NCBI RefSeq assembly: GCF_020382885.2 | Contig: NC_058493.1 | Location: 23,371,499 to 23,435,498 of the forward strand | Direction of reading: 5' to 3' | DNA length: 64,000 bases | Origin: Scatophagus argus | Lineage: Eukaryota > Chordata > Actinopteri > Scatophagidae | Shown: in pieces, positions 55,401 to 64,000 of the stretch | Layout: each line of letters opens with the position of its first letter | How positions within the stretch are numbered: position 1 is the first letter of the stretch | Translations under genes and position numbers: made by a program | The notes under the pieces: generated by a model | Seen by the model: the letters and a program-made list of their open reading frames with translations, nothing else | Told to the model about the DNA's origin: nothing | Database searches by the model: none

Positions 55401-56387
55401 ATGAGTGAAGAAAATGAAAGCGTGTGTTTGAACAGGTCACTGGTGGAGATGGACAGCTTCAGCAACCTGGAGGACATCGACGTGACGGCTGACGGGAGCC
55501 CGATTCTGAGGTTCCTCATCTGCCTTGTGTACTCTGTAGTCTGCGCTGCGGGTCTCATGGGCAACCTGTTGGTCCTCTTCTTCATCAGGGTTAAACAAGA
55601 GAGGAAGAAGTCCAAAGTGAACTTCTTCGTCCTCAACTTGGCGGTGACAGACTTGCAGTTCGTGCTCACTCTGCCCTTCTGGGCCGTGGACACCGCGCTG
55701 GACTTCAGCTGGCCGTTTGGAGACGCCATGTGCAAAATCATCCTCTCGGTCACCGTGATGAACATGTACGCCAGCGTCTTTTTTCTCACTGCCATGAGTG
55801 TGACCCGCTACTGGTCAGTCGCCTCGGCTCTGAAGAACAGAACCGTGCAGGAGTCCTGTTCCACCAAATGGATCTGCGTAATTATTTGGACACTGGCGAC
55901 TCTGGCGACTGCGCCGACGCCGATTTTCTCAACTGTCAGCAACGTAACGGGAGAAAAACTCTGTTTGCTGAGGTTTCCTGGTGGACAGTACTGGTTAGCA
56001 GTTTATCACATACAGAAAATACTTGTGGGTTTCGTGTTGCCAATGTCCATCGTGTCCATCAGCTACATCATGCTGCTGCGTTTCATCCGCAATCGAAGTA
56101 TGAAAACAAGTAACCCCAAACGGAGATCCCAAGTTACAAGATCTATCACCATCGTCGTGTTGTCTTTCTTCCTGTGCTGGATGCCCAACCACGCCATCAC
56201 CTTGTGGAGTGTGCTGGTCAAACTGAACGCTGCAAACTGGGACAAGGCTTACTACATAGTGCACACATACGTGTTCCCACTGACCGTGTGTCTGGCGCAC
56301 ACCAACAGCTGCCTGAACCCGATAATTTACTGCCTCATGAGGAAGGAGTTCAGAAACAAACTGAGAGTTCTGATGCACAGAGGATAG
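55401..56387 (+). CDS. rxfp3: Relaxin-3/INSL5-type peptide receptor (RXFP3-like class A GPCR), single exon
   Basis: An intact 328-aa class A receptor with one coding exon, as in the RXFP3/RXFP4 family, which binds relaxin-3 or INSL5 and couples to Gi/o. Landmarks: N-terminal glycosylation sites Asn5 and Asn11; GN at 54-55 (TM1); LAVTD with Asp84 (TM2); the family-typical FWAVDTALDFSW (93-104), with acidic Asp97 and Asp101 where RXFP3 contacts its ligand; Cys111 and Cys188 for the disulfide; NMYASVFFLTAMSVTRYWSV (121-140) with TRY in place of DRY; CWMP (259-262, TM6); NPIIY (306-310, TM7). The tail ends at RKEFRNKLRVLMHRG, far shorter than in human RXFP3. The first ATG gives the full N-terminus; a later Met17 is less likely. 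It is probably one of the teleost rxfp3 paralogues (rxfp3.3-like); the exact paralogue is not decided. Confidence 0.9.
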   Translation: MSEENESVCLNRSLVEMDSFSNLEDIDVTADGSPILRFLICLVYSVVCAAGLMGNLLVLFFIRVKQERKKSKVNFFVLNLAVTDLQFVLTLPFWAVDTALDFSWPFGDAMCKIILSVTVMNMYASVFFLTAMSVTRYWSVASALKNRTVQESCSTKWICVIIWTLATLATAPTPIFSTVSNVTGEKLCLLRFPGGQYWLAVYHIQKILVGFVLPMSIVSISYIMLLRFIRNRSMKTSNPKRRSQVTRSITIVVLSFFLCWMPNHAITLWSVLVKLNAANWDKAYYIVHTYVFPLTVCLAHTNSCLNPIIYCLMRKEFRNKLRVLMHRG

Positions 56388-57072
56388 TAGTTTTAGAGCT
56401 GTGTGGATGATCTGACGGAGTGCGAAACGTATTGGGAAGCATTCACCAAGACGCAGCCAGAGCGCACGGCAACAAACGAGAGGAGACCCGTTAGAGAGCA
56501 AAATGACGGCAAGCAGCGTCATGTCCAGACTATTTACTCTAATATGCTTATGGAAAATGTGACTTTCATTTGCGCTTCTTGTCTTGATATGCTTGTGTAA
56601 TATCGCTTATTTCCATAGTAAAAAAAATATAGAAAGATAGTTTTTAGGTTATACGCTTTGGAATTGTTCAAACTGTGCCAAAAATATTCCACTTAGCACC
56701 TCGTTAAATAACCATATGACCATTAGAGGAGACGTGTCTCTTCACGGTGTGAACGACCGTGTGCGTAATTACGCGTGACAATGAACCTCGCATTAGTGTG
56801 CTCGTGTTGTAACTGAACAGGTGAAGTAGCTCTAAATGTCGTAGCTAAAAATGTAAAAAATAAAATTAAAAAGTGTACGATAACTGTGTTATAAAACAAT
56901 CGTGGATGCAAACGTGACCCCTTATCACGTGCTTAAGAAAAGGTTAAAGGTCACAAGACATGAATACGTTATGGACTAGCCTGTCATCAAAGGTTTGGGC
57001 ACATAAGACACCAAAATGTATAAAATATGATCGTTGTAAATGAGCAAACAAAGTGTATCCATTATATATGAC

Positions 57073-57078
57073 AATAAA
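57073..57078 (+). promoter_or_regulatory. rxfp3: AATAAA polyadenylation signal, probable rxfp3-like 3' end
   Basis: AATAAA in acaataaaatgtcctg about 690 bases after the receptor stop, followed by GT/T-rich sequence (gaggttttcccgctggttag). Confidence 0.4.
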
Positions 57079-57509
57079 ATGTCCTGAGGTTTTCCCGCTG
57101 GTTAGTGTTTCTTGGAGCTCTTGACCGATTGTGCGGGAACAAAAGCGTAACAGGTGATCAGATTTGATCAGCAGGTGAGAAGAAGTCTGAGCTGTGAATG
57201 GCAGTGAAGGTGAGGACACAGACGTGTCAGCCTGCTGCAGGTCACACTGACCTGAGCACTGAAGCTAATGAGCCCAGCCATCATCGGAGCGGGCGGATGA
57301 AAATAGACTTTATGAAGGGCTTTTATGCTCAAATCCGGAAGCTGTCCAACAGCATCCATTAGAGAAAAGTGGCTGCGCACGCCAGGACCGCTGATCTCAC
57401 GGCAGCCATTGGTGGAGAGTACAATACATTCACTAACTTAAGTTCAATTCTGAGGTACTGGTACTTTGCCTACTGCACTTATTTGAGTAATACCATTGTA
57501 AACCTAGTA

Positions 57510-57720
57510 GCACATTCTGGTTGCCAGAACGTTTTGAGAACGTAGCTTCAGGTTGTAACTAACCTTGTTGGTTACATGTTTGGTTCCCTCGATGTTTAGG
57601 GAACGTTAGGCTTCGTTAGGTTTCTGCCACGACGTTAGTACTTGGTTATGGTCTAACCAACCTTCAGAGAACCATAGGCTGACGTTATATATACGCTCTG
57701 TGTTACCAGGGCAGCAGCGT
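57510..57720. repeat. Dispersed fish repeat rich in GAACGTT words
   Basis: Words such as ttgccagaacgttttgagaa, tagggaacgttaggcttcgt and ccaaccttcagagaacc recur with partial inverted symmetry, as in a common short non-autonomous fish repeat. The boundaries are approximate. Confidence 0.45.
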
Positions 57721-58404
57721 TTTAGAGATTTTACATCAAAAACTAAACGTTCGCGCGTAATACCTTTCAATACAGACAGCGCTGTGCCTTAAGACACAGT
57801 TACAGGCCATACTTCCTGTGCTGTCCCTGCTTGTAATGTGTGTGTGTGTGTGTGTGTGTGTAATAGTCCAGTCTGTTCTCTTAAGTAGAAATCATGATAC
57901 ACAACAGCCGCTGTGGACGTGGCCCATCAAGCCGCACAGGAAACAGTCAGTCATTGCGTGTTCACCACTGCAGCTGAATGATGTTGAAGATAAATGTGCT
58001 CCCGTGACACTGAGCCCCTCATCAAGTAAGGACTTAATTTCAGTGAGACGGGAACTTTGTGGAGAAAGAGATTATAACATTAAACTCCTTGTACCACAGT
58101 ATATTGCAGTCTAATACTAGTCTAATACTCTTATAATGGGTAAAGTACACAAACATGCAGCATATATCTCTTATAGACTCCATAAGACTCACCATAAAAG
58201 AAAAAATGTGATTAGTGAGTATTCAGAATAATTCAAGCTTTTATTTATTTCCATGTTTATTAGATTAATATTAACTAGAATACAACAGAATGAACTATAT
58301 CGTCCAGACAAAGCAGAAAAACTGTTCTTCTGTTATCATTGTGCCATTACTCTTGTTTAATATAAGGTTAGATTTCCTCTTACATGTTTATTACTTTTAT
58401 TATT

Positions 58405-59070
58405 GGGAGCAGCTGTTGCCTAGAGGTTGGAGAAGCGACTTGTGATCGGAGCGTCGTTGGTTCGAGTGTTTAATATGAAAAATGCTCCCCCCCTCCATTA
58501 GCCGGCTGATGTGCCCTTGAGCAAGGCACTTAATCCCCAATTTGCTCCCCGGGCACTTTCAGTTTTTGTTGTCTGTAGATGCTTTACAGAGACCCAGAGC
58601 CTGAACCCCCGAGCAAGCAGACAGTGGCAAGGAAAAACTCCCTTTAAACAGGAAGAAACCTTGAGCAGGACTCGGCTCGCAAGAGAGAACCATCCTGCTG
58701 ATAGTCGGCTGGGTGAAGGGGGGAAAGAAGAAGCAGACAGGACAGAGAGGATGAAAGAGAGAGAAACATACATGCAGTAAACATCATACATTACAAAGGA
58801 CAAACATGACAGGTTGTTATTATTGGAATTCTGAAGACTATGTATTGTATGTATTTGTTTTTTAGCTGATATGTTGTTTAAGTTAGTTATAATAGCAAAA
58901 TGCGCTTGGTGCAGCCCACTGCTCTTGTGTGTGTTTCACTGCATGTCATTTGCTGGGTGTTGCATGTGTGTTCAACCAAGGATGGGTTAAATGCAGAAGA
59001 CAAATTCAGTGTGTGTATGTAAAATATATATACTGTCAATAATGTGATTCTTCTTCTTCTTCTTCTTACT
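58405..59070 (+). mobile_element. tRNA-derived SINE interrupted by a second repeat
   Basis: The head (58405-58555) has A-box-like ttgcctagaggttggagaag and B-box-like gttggttcgagtg, then gcccttgagcaaggcactta. The SINE's 3' part (gcagcccactgctc..., ggatgggttaaatgcagaag, ending in (ttc)n at 59048-59068) resumes only at about 58912. Between them lies a different repeat. Confidence 0.7.
58556..58905 (+). repeat. Second repeat inserted in the SINE
   Basis: Contains gatgctttacagagacccag, cccgagcaagcagacagtgg and then caaggaaaaactccctttaa, a familiar abundant fish repeat, followed by GA-rich sequence. It sits between the two halves of the SINE. Confidence 0.6.
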
Positions 59071-60827
59071 ACTGTCTCTGTGTAAACATTGGACGATTAT
59101 TTGCACAATATTGCTCCATGTATCTCGCTGCTGAAAAAAATGTCTGTATGTTTGGTGATGTTGTCCAATTAAAAAAGTCTAATGCAAAATGAAGTATTTC
59201 TGCAGGTTTTTCAAAATCATTAACACTGGGTCTTGGGTTTCTCACATGCTTTAGCTGACAGCTGTACCAGTTTAAGAAATGCCTTAAAGATATTTTTTGT
59301 GTCTCCCTTGAGTCTTTTTGACATTGTTAAATGATCCTTTCTTCCTTTTCTCAGGCGTCCCCTCATCAATAAAGTCTACAGTATAATTCCTTTAAGTGTA
59401 TATTTTCCATTTTAACTTGTCCTCTCATGCAACAGATAAACATTATTTGAGGGTTTAAAAAGATGTTTACTGGTCTTGGAAGGGTAATTCATTATGACAA
59501 TGTGGAGGAGGATGTAGATGCGAGGAGGTTAGTGGGTAGGAGCTCAGTGAGGTTTTCAGCGTCCTTCATAAATATGGTCCATCAAAGGAGGTTGAACCTG
59601 TATCTCCCAGTCAGTGCAGTGGTTTTCAATCTGACAACACAAATGCTTGTCTTTACTTCATTTGTCTTAAAATAGCAAAACATGGGAGGAGAGAGGGGGG
59701 ACTTGCATCTTCAGTTGTCGTTTTACAGCATCAGAGATTCTCAGGCAGCGTTTTTGAGATGTTGTCGGCTCCACGGACGTGAAGATGAGTTCGCGAGAGA
59801 AAACTGAGATCCTGATGAATGGTTGTTTGACAGAAGAATGTCATGATCAAATTCACATGACAATATGACAACTCAGAAGTTCATGAGAAATCTGTGACCC
59901 AACAAACATGGTCACAGGCCAGAAAAGGCTGAGAAACGCTGGTGTGGTGACGCCACAAAAATGTCATCTTTTTCAGTCTGCCCAGCCTCAACTGAGCTAA
60001 CTCTACTAAAGACAAAAGATTACCGTGAATTTCACAAACCTTTAAAAACAGGTAATCATATGCTCACACACAACTTCATGTTGAAGCCACTTTTGTCTTT
60101 TTGTAAAACAGATCAAGTGTCATGATTCATGCATAGAAAGATTTCTTATGCCATGACGGGTCAAGCAGCAGGGTAGCAGCTCTGTGAGTGGAGGAAAAAT
60201 AAAAGGGTAGTTAAAAGGTACATTATACAGGACAAGAGCATGATGTTGTCCACAGGTTGCACAACTTGATGAACACTGGATTGTTTTCCACAGTAAAACA
60301 ATAACATGTTAGAATACACACGTCTCATTTAAAAACTTTCCCAGCAAAATTTTCCCAGCAAGAGTTTCTTTTTATTTTTAGGATTTAAATTTGGCAACAC
60401 TGGTCTAGTGGCTGAGAGTAGGCCTACTATGTCTCAACATACTGCGATACCACGCAGCTTCATTGTCCAAGAAGTGGAAATTAGTGTTTGGCTCAAACTT
60501 TGAAGCGTAGAACATTAAGACAAATAAGAGGAACATTAGAAACTACATCATGGGCTGCTCTCCATTGGTCTGGGAAAGCAAAAGTAACATAAAATACATA
60601 AACATAAAATAAATAAAGTGAGAAAATTCTAATAAAAAACTACGATACAATTTCATGTTTGTACTGGGAAAAAACAGATTTAAAAAAATATATATGTGCT
60701 TTTTCACTGAAGACAGTAATGTAAATTATGCTAGAAATACTACCAAACTTGGCATGAACAAACACATTTTTTTACGAGTTTTACAGGAGAGTACCTGAAC
60801 GCACCACAGCCCTCAGTCTTCACGGTA

Positions 60828-60837
60828 GTCACGTGAC
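60828..60837. promoter_or_regulatory. morf4l1: GTCACGTGAC palindromic E-box upstream of morf4l1
   Basis: A perfect 10-base palindrome, the CLEAR/USF/TFE-type E-box, about 145 bases before the morf4l1 ATG in the promoter region; it overlaps gtgacgca. Which factor uses it is inferred. Confidence 0.5.
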
Positions 60838-60979
60838 GCAGCAGCAGGCAGGCAGGCAGGCCATTCTCGCCTTCTCCTTTGCTCAGGCTCAAATGTCGGA
60901 GGTGTCTGTGTCTGGAAGAAATGGACATTGGCAATGCACGAATTTGATCATTCAGAGATCCGATCAGCTGAGTCTGTGA

Positions 60980-61019
60980 ATGGCGCCAAAACAGGACCCT
61001 AAACCTAAATTTCAAGAAG
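60980..61019 (+). CDS. morf4l1: morf4l1 exon 1 coding part
   Basis: Encodes MAPKQDPKPKFQE plus one base. The donor is G|gtcggt, weak for a GT site (C at +3). The frame continues correctly into exon 2, and no better donor is nearby. Confidence 0.92.
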
Positions 61020-63284
61020 GTCGGTGCAGAAAAATCACCCGGGATGAACCGCGGTTAACGTCTGGAAGGGGGCGGGTTTGTTGTGGTTGAAGCTGCTGCT
61101 CTAGCTTGACAATAGTGGTCTCCAGGGAGGGAGACAGAGCTACCGAGCCATTATTACTGTCCATATGTGTGGAGGATTAATGCAAAACGTAGCCCAAATT
61201 TACGTACATTGAAGTTTATGTCTTTAAATAAAGCCAAAGACGTAAAACTGACGTTAACGTTAGGCTAACGGTTAGCTAGCTTGTTTGTTGTGCTACTCGT
61301 TATTCCTCATTCATTGGACAGTCATTGACGCGCCGAAACTATGTTAGTCCAAATTATAGAAGCTCAGAATTGAACAGGTCATAACACTGAAATATATTGT
61401 GGTCGTTTTGTGTCTCAGGGTGTTTGGTTTCTCTCCCCGCAGGTGAAAGAGTCCTGTGCTTTCATGGGCCATTGCTCTATGAGGCGAAGGTTTGTTTCAG
61501 CGCCAACCTTACACTGTTTGTGTGTTATCGGTTGATTATTAACAGCAACACGAATGTTAGCCGACTTACGACTTACGCAGATGTGTGTATTTTCTTGCTT
61601 TGCAGTGCGTAAAGATCAACATAAAGGATAAGCAGATTAAATACTTCATTCATTACAGCGGATGGAACAAAAAGTGAGAAGTTTGATTTCCATGTCGTTT
61701 GATTTCCTGTTTGCGTTACTCTATAAATGATTGTCTTAGATCTCCTGAGGTGTGTGTGAGAAACTTTACTGAGGACCTTTCTTCTCATGGTTATTGACAT
61801 TGTCATGCTGTTTCTTTTGCAGCTGGGATGAATGGGTTCCTGAAAGCAGAGTTCTCAAATATGTGGACAGCAACCTTGCGAAACAAAAAGAGCTTCAAAA
61901 GGCCAATCAGTAAGTTTCCACTTTGTCAATGACCCTGGGTTTATTATTAACTGCTTTATAAGTTGAAACGTGATGTTCTTGATAGTATAATATGTAAACA
62001 AATGATCCTCAACATTTTATTTCCACCCCAGGGACCATTATGTTGAGGGAAAGATGAGGGGTTTAGCACCAAGCAAGAAGATTGCTGCTGTGCAGCAGAA
62101 AAATGTTGATCTGTAAGTGTCCACTCTTTTCCCACCTTTTATAGTTCAATATTGACACTATTTGCTGAATGGAACAAATATTATTATAATAAATAATATC
62201 ACAATAGATAATATTATAATGAACATATGCATGTATGTACTGAATGTAGTCGCTGCACAGGAAACCACACAGGGTACACATGTAATATCATGTTGTCACT
62301 GCAGAGTGTCGCTTATATATTTCCTGTTTTCCATCCTAGGAAAGTGAAAAAGTCAAAACAGAAGAGTAAGTGAAATGTTTCTACATTTCTTTACATGGCT
62401 CGACTCCCCCCCCAATGCTGAAACGCATGCCCACTACCCCAAACTTTTCATCAGTTGTTTGCAGTGATAAGGGAAGCATCTTATAATAAGGATCCAAATT
62501 GAATGTTAGTGAAATAATGGTCAGCATGGCAGCATCATCATCATATTTTTCTCCTGGTCATCGACGCCTCCTCTGCAGGGGCTTGGAGGTCTTTCAGAAC
62601 CACCGTGTTAACCAGCTTTTACTCAAGTGCATTTTCTTCAAACAACATTTAACATTTAAGTGCTACATTAAAATGTTCTTGGACCATTTTAGTGAGCTAC
62701 TAAACATTAAAGAAAAGGCAAAGATGTCCTTTTTTTTTTTTACTGTTATATGGTGTTATCAGGTAAAGCATTTATAAATTAGTCACTTTTAAGTGTCTTA
62801 CATTACATGTATTTTCAGACTAACCAGATTAACCTTTCGTATTTAACCTTTTATCAAACATGTAGTCCACGGTGTAACACGAAGTCCCACTGAGCCTGTG
62901 AAGATCACCAGCGATAAAAGATGTGAAGAGCTCCTAGTGGTGGATAAAACTGACTGAAGTGTTGCTTTATTTTTACCTTCCCTTTCTTTTGCACGTCAGA
63001 AAAACATTACAGACTACACAATGAGTTGTTTACCTGCTCATCCGTTATGCCTGAGAGCACTGTCCTCTTTAGGAAACTTGGATCTTATACAGTATAAAAA
63101 GATGCTTTGACTTTAACAGCACGCCAGGATTTTTATTAAAAATGCTTACCTTCGTTTCTATGTAATTTTGAAGCTGTAATGGATGTCTTGTTTAGCCCCA
63201 GGCCCGGGTGAAGGTACCAGCAGCGGAGAAACGCCCCAGGGACCCAGGAAGAAGAGGGCTCGGGTTGATCCAACTGTGGAGAGT
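60980..63284 (+). CDS. morf4l1: morf4l1 (MRG15) 5' part: chromodomain protein of NuA4/Sin3 complexes, partial at right edge
   Basis: MORF4L1 reads H3K36 methylation and is a subunit of the NuA4/TIP60 acetyltransferase and Sin3-HDAC complexes. Seven coding exons are visible: 60980-61019, 61443-61489, 61606-61673, 61823-61909, 62032-62112, 62340-62365 and 63196 to about 63282/63284. They join in frame to MAPKQDPKPKFQEGERVLCF and on to RKKRARVDPTVE, nearly identical to human MRG15 through the chromodomain (about 12-62). The aromatic cage residues are at the human positions: Tyr26, Tyr46, Trp49, Trp53. A basic nuclear-localisation-like PRKKRAR follows a Gly/Ser linker. The MRG domain (expected to be about 180 aa more) is not in the window. 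The last exon's donor is ambiguous, GA|gtgtgt or AGT|gtgtgt. Confidence 0.95.
61020..61442 (+). other. morf4l1: morf4l1 intron 1
   Basis: 423 bp. The first part is moderately CpG-rich, continuous with the promoter; no repeat was seen. Ends in ctctccccgcag. Confidence 0.8.
61443..61489 (+). CDS. morf4l1: morf4l1 exon 2
   Basis: Encodes (G)ERVLCFHGPLLYEAK, including chromodomain cage residue Tyr26. Phase 0 end, donor gtttgt. Confidence 0.94.
61606..61673 (+). CDS. morf4l1: morf4l1 exon 3
   Basis: Encodes CVKINIKDKQIKYFIHYSGW then NK and two bases of the next codon; carries cage residues Tyr46 and Trp49. Acceptor ctttgcag, donor AA|gtgaga. Confidence 0.95.
61823..61909 (+). CDS. morf4l1: morf4l1 exon 4
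   Basis: Encodes (N)WDEWVPESRVLKYVDSNLAK to KANQ (last codon split), including cage residue Trp53. Donor CA|gtaagt. Confidence 0.95.
62032..62112 (+). CDS. morf4l1: morf4l1 exon 5
   Basis: Encodes DHYVEGKMRGLAPSKKIAAV to QQKNVD plus two bases. Donor CT|gtaagt. Confidence 0.94.
62340..62365 (+). CDS. morf4l1: morf4l1 exon 6 (26-nt microexon)
   Basis: Encodes the lysine-rich (L)KVKKSKQK plus one base. Acceptor catcctag, donor A|gtaagt. Needed for the frame between exons 5 and 7. Confidence 0.9.
62366..63195 (+). other. morf4l1: morf4l1 intron 6
   Basis: 830 bp, AT-rich, with a poly-T run near 62731. No exon or clear mobile element. Confidence 0.8.
63196..63284 (+). CDS. morf4l1: morf4l1 exon 7
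   Basis: Encodes (T)PGPGEGTSSGETPQGPRKKR then ARVDPTVE. Acceptor tgtttag. The 3' boundary is 63282 or 63284, depending on which of two overlapping GT donors is used. Confidence 0.9.
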
Positions 63285-64000
63285 GTGTGTATCAGTACTA
63301 ACTGGCAACCCCCATGGATACACATGAAAGCATAATTACTACATTACACAGCTTAAACAGATTATAGCACAGCATTTATTATGTAGGATGTTGGGAAGAA
63401 GTTTGTTTTAAGGTGCCATTTTGAGCTCTTGGCTTCTGTACAGTCACAGACTGAGAAAAGATCTTTGACATGCTTTTTAAAACCCAGTCCCAGTTCTTAC
63501 TGATTTCATCTGGTTCAAAGTGTTGTTTGAAGAAGAAGGTCATTCAAGCACGAATGTGACAGCTTGACCCCGTGGGCCACAGTAGATGATTGCTGGGACT
63601 CTTTTGTGTGCCCAGCAGTGAGAAAAATTGTTTTGTTTGCCTCAGAAAGCAAAAAAACAAAAGAAAATTTGATGTAATTGTGAACTGTACACAAGCAAAA
63701 TTGTGTCAACACAAGATAATAGCACTTATGTCATCAAAAACCCGAGTATCTGAGGGTGGAGGCTGCTTGCAAATGCTTTATATTCAACGTAACCTGGAGT
63801 TTCATCTACCAAAACAATCGTGGGTGAAAAATCTTTGATTATTCGAAATGAAACGTTCGCTCAACGTATTTGTTTGTCGTCTCCTGGCGTTGAAATGAGC
63901 AAGAATGAAATAATCATGATCAAAACACAATCAAGATTAATATGAACTGCTGATAACAACACAGCACGGTGACATTATACACTGATTACTGTGGGTTTAA
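63285..64000 (+). other. morf4l1: morf4l1 intron 7, continues past the window
   Basis: About 0.7 kb with no sequence resembling the expected next exon (MRG domain start). Unremarkable AT-rich intron. Confidence 0.8.

Larger units (their letters stand above)
56388..60979. other. Receptor 3' flank and intergenic region before morf4l1
   Basis: Holds the receptor 3' UTR (AATAAA at 57073-57078), a repeat rich in acgtt words (57510-57720), a (TG)n at 57837-57860, a composite SINE (58405-59070) and otherwise AT-rich sequence without a supportable gene. Confidence 0.7.

Noticed and set aside
55364..55795. 143-aa open frame on the minus strand
   Set aside because: Antisense shadow of the receptor's N-terminal half; no recognisable protein features.
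55995..56522. 175-aa open frame on the minus strand
   Set aside because: It is the antisense shadow of the rxfp3-like receptor; the + strand frame has all GPCR landmarks.
59463..59675. 70-aa + strand frame
   Set aside because: Short, no recognisable similarity; a chance frame in intergenic DNA.
1..64000. CRISPR arrays, operons, phage or bacterial mobile elements
   Set aside because: Tandem repeats here are microsatellites and minisatellites; introns and fish repeats show a vertebrate genome.

Overview
The window is genomic DNA from a ray-finned (teleost) fish. It has vertebrate genes split by GT-AG introns, a very high density of (CA)n/(TG)n microsatellites, and several decayed interspersed repeats of types common in bony-fish genomes. 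These include tRNA-derived SINEs with TTC tails, a LINE 3' end with a GATTCT-type tail, and an L2-like tail ending in ATGG repeats. No bacterial, phage, CRISPR or operon-like structure is present. I cannot name the species.

All recognised genes are on the + strand. (1) At 531-628 is what looks like the terminal coding exon of skor1, with a 3' UTR and AATAAA near 1367; this is a moderate-confidence call. (2) 1.4-10.1 kb is intergenic, with LINE/SINE 3' ends and an odd inverted-repeat cluster at 3.5-4.3 kb. (3) pias1, a SUMO E3 ligase of the PIAS family, runs from the ATG at 10200 to the stop at 50040. It has 13 coding exons that join in frame to 710 codons, with introns of 19.3 kb and 11.6 kb around exon 2 and a long 3' UTR probably ending near 54.5 kb. 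(4) An intact single-exon relaxin-3/INSL5-type GPCR (rxfp3-like, 328 aa) lies at 55401-56387. (5) 56.4-60.9 kb is intergenic and repeat-rich, including a SINE interrupted by another repeat. (6) The first seven coding exons of morf4l1 (MRG15) lie at 60980 to about 63284; the MRG domain is beyond the window's right edge.

The genes do not form a pathway together. PIAS1 is a nuclear SUMO ligase and STAT/NF-kB co-regulator, MORF4L1 is a chromodomain reader of H3K36 methylation in NuA4 and Sin3 complexes, SKOR1 is a Ski/Sno-family co-repressor, and the receptor acts at the plasma membrane. The skor1-pias1 order matches my recollection of human 15q23. The receptor and morf4l1 immediately downstream do not match that human neighbourhood.

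The observations I would look at first are: UG-repeat tracts directly at the acceptors of pias1 exons 7 and 8 (a CFTR-exon-9-like arrangement around the SP-RING exon); a receptor C-tail cut off just after helix 8 by clustered in-frame stops, followed by a 66-codon open frame; a pair of competing hairpins at 21.3 kb; and a multi-copy inverted motif around 3.5-4.3 kb. I did not find evidence for a wholly new system.
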